Shown piece after piece: positions 18,201 to 22,461 of a stretch of DNA of 22,461 nt. The notes beneath the pieces are model-generated. The model saw nothing but the letters and a program-made list of their open reading frames with translations. It searched no databases and was not told the DNA's origin. This DNA is from Gnetum montanum (Eukaryota; Streptophyta; Gnetopsida; Gnetales; Gnetaceae). The position numbers and the translations under genes are program-made. The DNA is taken from the NCBI GenBank assembly GCA_015680685.1, contig MNCI01027051.1, forward strand, positions 1-22,461, given 5' to 3'. The first letter of the stretch is position 1. Each line of letters begins with the position of its first letter.

Positions 18201-20851
18201 ATGCCCAAGAAAAGATAAAGGCCAAGGACATCATGTGAAACATGCAGAATAGAAGGCACAATCATTCAACATCCATCAGGAAACCCTTGTTACTGCACAA
18301 TTTGATCAAGCAGAAGGTGAAGAGGTCAGGGCACTTGAACAAGGACAACATCTCACGTTGTTCCCGAAATGCATTCAAGCCATTCAGGAAAAGTCCATAT
18401 CTGCTATAGTGATTGTGGAACTTAATTTTGGGCCTTTTACCGAATTTGTCCCTGAACCAATCAATGATCAACTCAAGGGATCCCCACTATGGCCTATCCT
18501 ATTGGAAAGTGGAGAATGGTATTTAGGGAAAACCTATCAATTTTTGGCATAATAAAGAGGAAGGCACCACCACCAACATTGATGGAATTTCAATTGATTT
18601 CTCTACAAAGGCCATTGCAGAAGTTCTAAATCCTCCAATTACAGGGCCTAAAGTTGCTCATCTATCCACTCGCTCTTATACAAATGCAAGAAAAGTATGG
18701 CTAAAAAGGGTGTACAGTAAAGAAGACAAAAGATATGGAGAACTAACCCTTAAAGAGAGAATTTACTTCAAAATTGGCACCCATCACATTTTTTCAATGA
18801 AGGGGTTAAATAGGATTTCTACCTATGCAGCTAAAAGAAGTGCAATCTTGATGGGCAAGGTTGATGTCAATTTGCCCCATTTGTATTTAACAAAGATATT
18901 AAGGTGGTTTGAAGAATGAAAGATAAGAAAGTTTGCACTCCCCTTTCCATGTCTAATCAGGAATTTGTGCCAACATGTTGGAATTCTGAGGTACACTAAT
19001 GACATCCTCATAAAAGCTCAAAATTCTTCATATGTCAAATTATTGAGGCCACCAGCACCAAAAAAAGATGTTGGTGAGACACTAGAGCCTGAACAAGAAT
19101 AGATGGTTGGGCCCACTGCACCTTAAATAGTAGGGCCTAGCCAACTTCCAAACACGAGGCTTAGCCAACAACAAGAAGCAAGGCCTAGCATGCAGCCCAC
19201 AAGCTAGCAGGACTAGCAACTGCCACCATCACTGTAAGATTACTGACTATCAATAAGCCATCTTATGACCATCACAAAGATGATCAGTTAGGGTAGGGAT
19301 GAGGCCAATCTCTTTAAGGTGATCGATGATGCCATACAACCCACCATATCAATTGATCCTGTAAGGGGTGAGGTCTCAATTCAAACAGGAAGAGGGGAAT
19401 CGCATTAGTCACAACAGATCTTTGGAAATGCTACATCATTCCAAGTATAATCAAAAACTGGTGAAGATGCCATAGTGGTGGTTATGCAACACCAGGATGC
19501 AGCTGGAGCAGCAGAGGTGGTCATGGACCACATTAAAGAATCAGTTAACATCCTTATTATTCCATCGGCAGATTTCACAGGAGCACATGATGCTCAACTT
19601 TTGGCCAATACCTTAATGACTCCTGCGAAACATGAGGATGCTATGGATCACTTACTGTAAATAGGAAAAGTCATGACGTCCTTGTTTGACATCACCTAGG
19701 ATGTCACAACAACACAATCAAACTTCATTTCCACTAAGGGAAAGCTGGTCATGGTTGAGGTTAGGGTCGAACATGCAAAAGATGAGTTGAGGAGATTCCA
19801 AGAAAAGTTCATTGCCCTATAAGCTGAATAGTGGGATTCGTCCCAACTTGTTCCAACCAATCAGCTAGAACCATTTAGGACAGAGCAGCTAAATAAATTG
19901 TTATTGGAGAATAAAAGGGTGGTAATGGAAAAGGAGAAGGTTGATTGGGATGCTTCAAAAGTACAACCTCAGACATATGGACATGCAAAAGCACTCAAGG
20001 CCTTACAAGAAGAGAATAAACTCATTGCTATCAAAAATCTTTAGTTGATGACAATTGAAAAATAGAAAAATGTTCTTAAGGAAAGTTTCCAATAAATGTG
20101 GAAACAACTAATAAGAGGCAACCAAGACATAGTGGCATGAAAAAGTGAAGGAGCATTTTTGGGATCAGGTGGGGATGTATAAGAAGATCATTGAAAAAGA
20201 AATCTGTATAACTAAGAACCACATTAACTCTTTCAGTGCTTAACACGCTAATTGCGAGCCTTACTGGGCACTTATGCCTTCATTCACTAAGCAGAATTAA
20301 AGAGCCAGGACCTACAAATCCAAGATCTTACAGAATACATGGAGTTGGCAAATTCGTGGTATGCCAACTTGGCCGTGTTAACAATAGGGAATCTGAGGAC
20401 TAAGCTAAAGAAGTAGGTAATTGCCACCTATGCCAAATATGAGATAGAGTTTGCTGAACACAAGAAGACATTGCAGAGACTGGAGGTAGAAAAATCTAAA
20501 CTAGAGGTGGTAAAAGCTAGTCACCAAGGCCAAAAAGACATAGCTGCAGAATTGGCTTGATAGCTTATAGATTATCAAGAATTCAAAGATAAAGCCAAAG
20601 CCTATAAGGAGGAATGACGGTTGTTTGCAGCATGGTATGTCAAAGCTAATCAGATGTTCCCGCAATTGTCGTGTCCATGGAAGGTGCTAACTCTGTCAAA
20701 CATTGAAACATCAGCATGGATGACATATGATCCTTGTACAAAGGAGAAAAAACTTCAAGTGCTCCTTCAGAAGTATCCATTTTAGAAGCTCGGAGTACAG
20801 GATAAAGGAAAGAAGCCCATGGAGGAACTACCACCACCAAGAACCACATGA
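18201..20851 (+). pseudogene. Element 2 long accessory ORF: plant-transposon-protein-like domain plus coiled-coil tail
   Basis: About 880 codons, broken, on the element's sense strand. The proposed start ATG 18201 is followed by a one-base shift into the frame with KDKGQGHHVKHA. The N-terminal part reads TLFPKCIQAIQEKSISAIVI then VELNFGPFTEFV. After a shift near 18545 the text continues with ISIDFSTKAIAEVLNPPI, KRSAILMGKVDVNLPHLYL and KFALPFPCLIRNLCQHVGI. The spacing of these blocks resembles the 'putative plant transposon protein' family (PF20167 as I recall it), which ends in a similar L-x-F-P-S-L-I-x-x-L-C segment. From about 19280 the protein is acidic, then Glu/Lys/Leu-rich with heptad-like runs (KLLLENKRVVMEKEKV, AEHKKTLQRLEVEKSKLEVV), suggesting coiled coil. 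It ends KKPMEELPPPRTT. Many stops are TAG or TAA, and a compensated shift lies at about 20133-20291. Function is unknown. A structural or Gag-partner role, or capture of a host gene, are alternatives. Confidence 0.7.
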
Positions 20852-21020
20852 GTTTCAAAAAAAATTTGTATTTTGTATTGGTGTTTAGATTTTGTTTTGT
20901 CTAGTCCAACACTGTGGCATGAAATAATCCATAGTCATTCAATAATCTCATACCTATCCATTGTGTAATCAAATGAACTTGTTTATCATTTTGTTTGACT
21001 CAAGGATGAGTTTTTTACTT
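20852..21020 (+). other. Element 2 terminal untranslated segment
   Basis: Noncoding. Its last ~100 bp (ATTCAATAATCTCATACC... CAAGGATGAG) match the last ~90 bp of element 1 before its PPT. Confidence 0.65.
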
Positions 21021-21033
21021 AGTCGTGGGGGTA
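21021..21033 (+). other. Polypurine tract of element 2
   Basis: AGTCGTGGGGGTA directly before the 3' LTR tip TGATGAATC. Nearly identical to that of element 1. Confidence 0.8.
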
Positions 21034-21116
21034 TGATGAATCGTGGTTTGCCAAGCCCTAATATTGGGTACACGATATCATAGTCTGGATACGATATCAT
21101 GATTCCTATGTTAGCC

Positions 21117-21124
21117 TATAAATA
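21117..21124 (+). promoter_or_regulatory. TATA box in element 2 3' LTR
   Basis: TATAAATA matching 13657-13664. It lies only 83 nt from the LTR tip because the GATATC array is shorter here. Confidence 0.6.
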
Positions 21125-21385
21125 TAGCACTTAGGTGCATGGGGAAGAGTCATGGAAGAATTAGGACATTTATTCATTAGGAGTCTTGAGTCTTTTTGTT
21201 AGTTTTCAATTCTTTTCCCAAGTGCATGCCCACAGTGTGATGCTTGTAATTATACAAAACCTTTGTTCGAGTGTGATGTATTTTGACACGCACATGATCA
21301 ATAATGAAGATCAAGATTACCCCATCATTACAACATTCACTTTACTTTTAATTATTTAATTGTTAATTATTTATTGTTGTTTTCT

Positions 21386-21476
21386 TAATCACGGAGAAAA
21401 CAATTAACAACATTCTGCATTAACAACGTGATTAATTATTTAATTGTTAATTAATATTTATTGTTAATGCGGAATG
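21386..21476. repeat. Inverted-repeat insertion in element 2 3' LTR
   Basis: CATTCTGCATTAACAA (21411-21426) is the inverse of TTGTTAATGCGGAATG (21461-21476) with one mismatch. TAATCACG (21386-21393) is the inverse of CGTGATTA (21427-21434). Most of this segment is missing from the 5' LTR. Confidence 0.75.
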
Positions 21477-21916
21477 AGTATGCCTTAATCACGAACATTT
21501 AAGTGTAACTACGTGATAACCCAGTAGTGTATAAGTAGTGTCTCGAGTGATGTGTGCTTGGAAATCCCAAAAGTAGTACACGAAGTCCAAGATGCGTACG
21601 AATAATTAAGGACGGATGTTCATCACACTTAGGCTAGCTTAGATTTTATTTTCTATTGCTTATTAGCTTAATTAAGTTACTTCTCATTGTCCTTAGGAGT
21701 AGCATAGTCATAGAAACCACATCATACACCTCACTCTAGACTAAACCATACGTGACAAAGCAAATACTAGTCCAGGTGGGAAGACAATGAACTGCGATCA
21801 ACGTATAACTGTCTAGGTGTCACAACTAGTCCATCTGCAGAGTTCGACTAGATCACGTGTACATGCTTGAATTCATATTTGTATGGTTGAGCATAGGGGT
21901 ACCTCATTGCTCATTA

Positions 21917-21921
21917 GGTAT
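21917..21921. repeat. Right target-site duplication of element 2 (GGTAT)
   Basis: A perfect partner of 13541-13545. Confidence 0.9.
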
Positions 21922-21988
21922 CCTTATAGTTAAGTTATTTTGAAACATGCAGTTAGCTCATTGTCAAACAAAAATTTGTAGCCAAAAG

Positions 21989-22072
21989 GTTGCTAACTCG
22001 AATCTAGCCAAGTTAAATCACCCTTGAAAGGTTACTACTTCTAATCAAGCGAAGTTAAATCACCCTTGAAAC
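21989..22072. repeat. 42-bp tandem duplication (first)
   Basis: Two units, 21989-22030 and 22031-22072, share AGTTAAATCACCCTTGAAA at their ends. The first halves have diverged. Confidence 0.8.
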
Positions 22073-22116
22073 ATATTCTTTTAAGCGTAACTAGAATTGT
22101 CCTACAAATCATACAT

Positions 22117-22200
22117 CTCCATATAGCTAACATGATATTTCTTATAAGAATCAGGCAACTCCATATAAGTAACATGATACTTCTTACAAGAATCATGTCC
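22117..22200. repeat. 42-bp tandem duplication (second)
   Basis: Units 22117-22158 and 22159-22200, each starting CTCCATATA and containing AACATGATA and AGAATCA. On the minus strand they encode a 14-residue repeat (DSYKKYHVSYME type). Confidence 0.85.
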
Positions 22201-22461
22201 TAGGCACATGGCAGAGGAGTGTGTTGCAATGTGATGCCAATCTAAAGTATTTATTTTCGTATAATGTTGGTCATGACAAACATGGGAAAAAAAGTTATGC
22301 ATTTTTCTCTAATGTACAGACTTAAACTTTCATGGGAACTTCATTTGCAGGAAATGAAAATACACATGCAAAAACAATGAAAATACATGTGCGAAAACTT
22401 GGAATGTTTTTTCTTTTGGGTTTCACACAATAGAAAGAGTCACTTAGTAGCAAAGGTTAGT

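Larger units (their letters stand above)
13546..21916 (+). mobile_element. Element 2: non-autonomous Gypsy-type LTR element with gag and an extra ORF, no pol
   Basis: An 8.4-kb element on the plus strand with LTRs at 13546-14392 and 21034-21916 and a perfect GGTAT target duplication. After the tRNA-Asp PBS (14394-14411) comes gag (14527-16888). A 3'-type region shared with element 1 (about 17060-18000) follows, then a long broken ORF (18201-20851) and a PPT. No protease, RT, RNase H or integrase motif is found in any frame of the internal region. It resembles large retrotransposon derivatives that keep Gag and depend on a partner's Pol. Shared tips, U5, PBS, PPT and Gag point to the element 1 type as partner. 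Confidence 0.92.
21034..21916 (+). repeat. Element 2 3' LTR (883 bp)
   Basis: It starts TGATGAATCGTGG; the end CTCATTA has lost the final CA by C to T. It is longer than the 5' LTR mainly because of an AT-rich insertion with inverted repeats (about 21386-21476) and about 25 bp near 21597-21625. Confidence 0.95.
21922..22461. other. Right flank, no recognised gene
   Basis: Unassigned sequence beyond element 2. It holds two separate 42-bp tandem duplications, listed separately. A 66-codon minus-strand frame (22302-22102) arises across one of them and has no recognised domain. Confidence 0.5.

Overview
This is nuclear DNA from a plant, almost certainly a seed plant. The evidence is the retroelement types: a plant L1-type LINE with a DUF4283-like ORF1, and two Ty3/Gypsy LTR elements with a tRNA-Asp primer site and Athila/Tat-style Pol motifs. 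The amount of old, decayed, nested retroelement DNA suits a large genome. A gymnosperm is possible, but the window alone cannot settle this. I see no intact host gene, tRNA, rRNA or CRISPR array. Every recognisable coding region is a pseudogene.

Layout. Positions 1-1885 and 11615-12321 (minus strand) are two halves of one LINE, with ORF1 split between them and ORF2 running off the left edge. Between them sits element 1 (1886-11614, minus strand), a full-length Ty3/Gypsy element with two LTRs, a PBS, gag, protease, RT, RNase H, integrase, a 3' noncoding region and a PPT. It is flanked by a nearly perfect 5-bp target duplication. Positions 12322-13540 hold no gene I recognise. Element 2 (13546-21916, plus strand) is a second LTR element with a perfect 5-bp duplication (GGTAT). 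It has LTRs, a PBS, gag and a PPT, but no protease, RT or integrase. In their place it carries a long broken ORF (18201-20851) with a region resembling the 'putative plant transposon protein' domain, followed by a coiled-coil-like tail. Positions 21922-22461 are unassigned flank with two 42-bp tandem duplications.

How the parts relate. The two LTR elements share their LTR tips, a GATATC palindrome array upstream of the TATA box, about 110 bp of U5, the PBS, the PPT, homologous Gag proteins and blocks of the 3' region. The simplest reading is an autonomous family (element 1) and a non-autonomous derivative family (element 2) that kept its own Gag and the cis signals and relied on enzymes supplied in trans. 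Decay is mostly by C-to-T/G-to-A transitions, many at CpG or CHG sites, as expected for methylated, silenced repeats. Long stretches of reading frame survive with many stops but few frameshifts.
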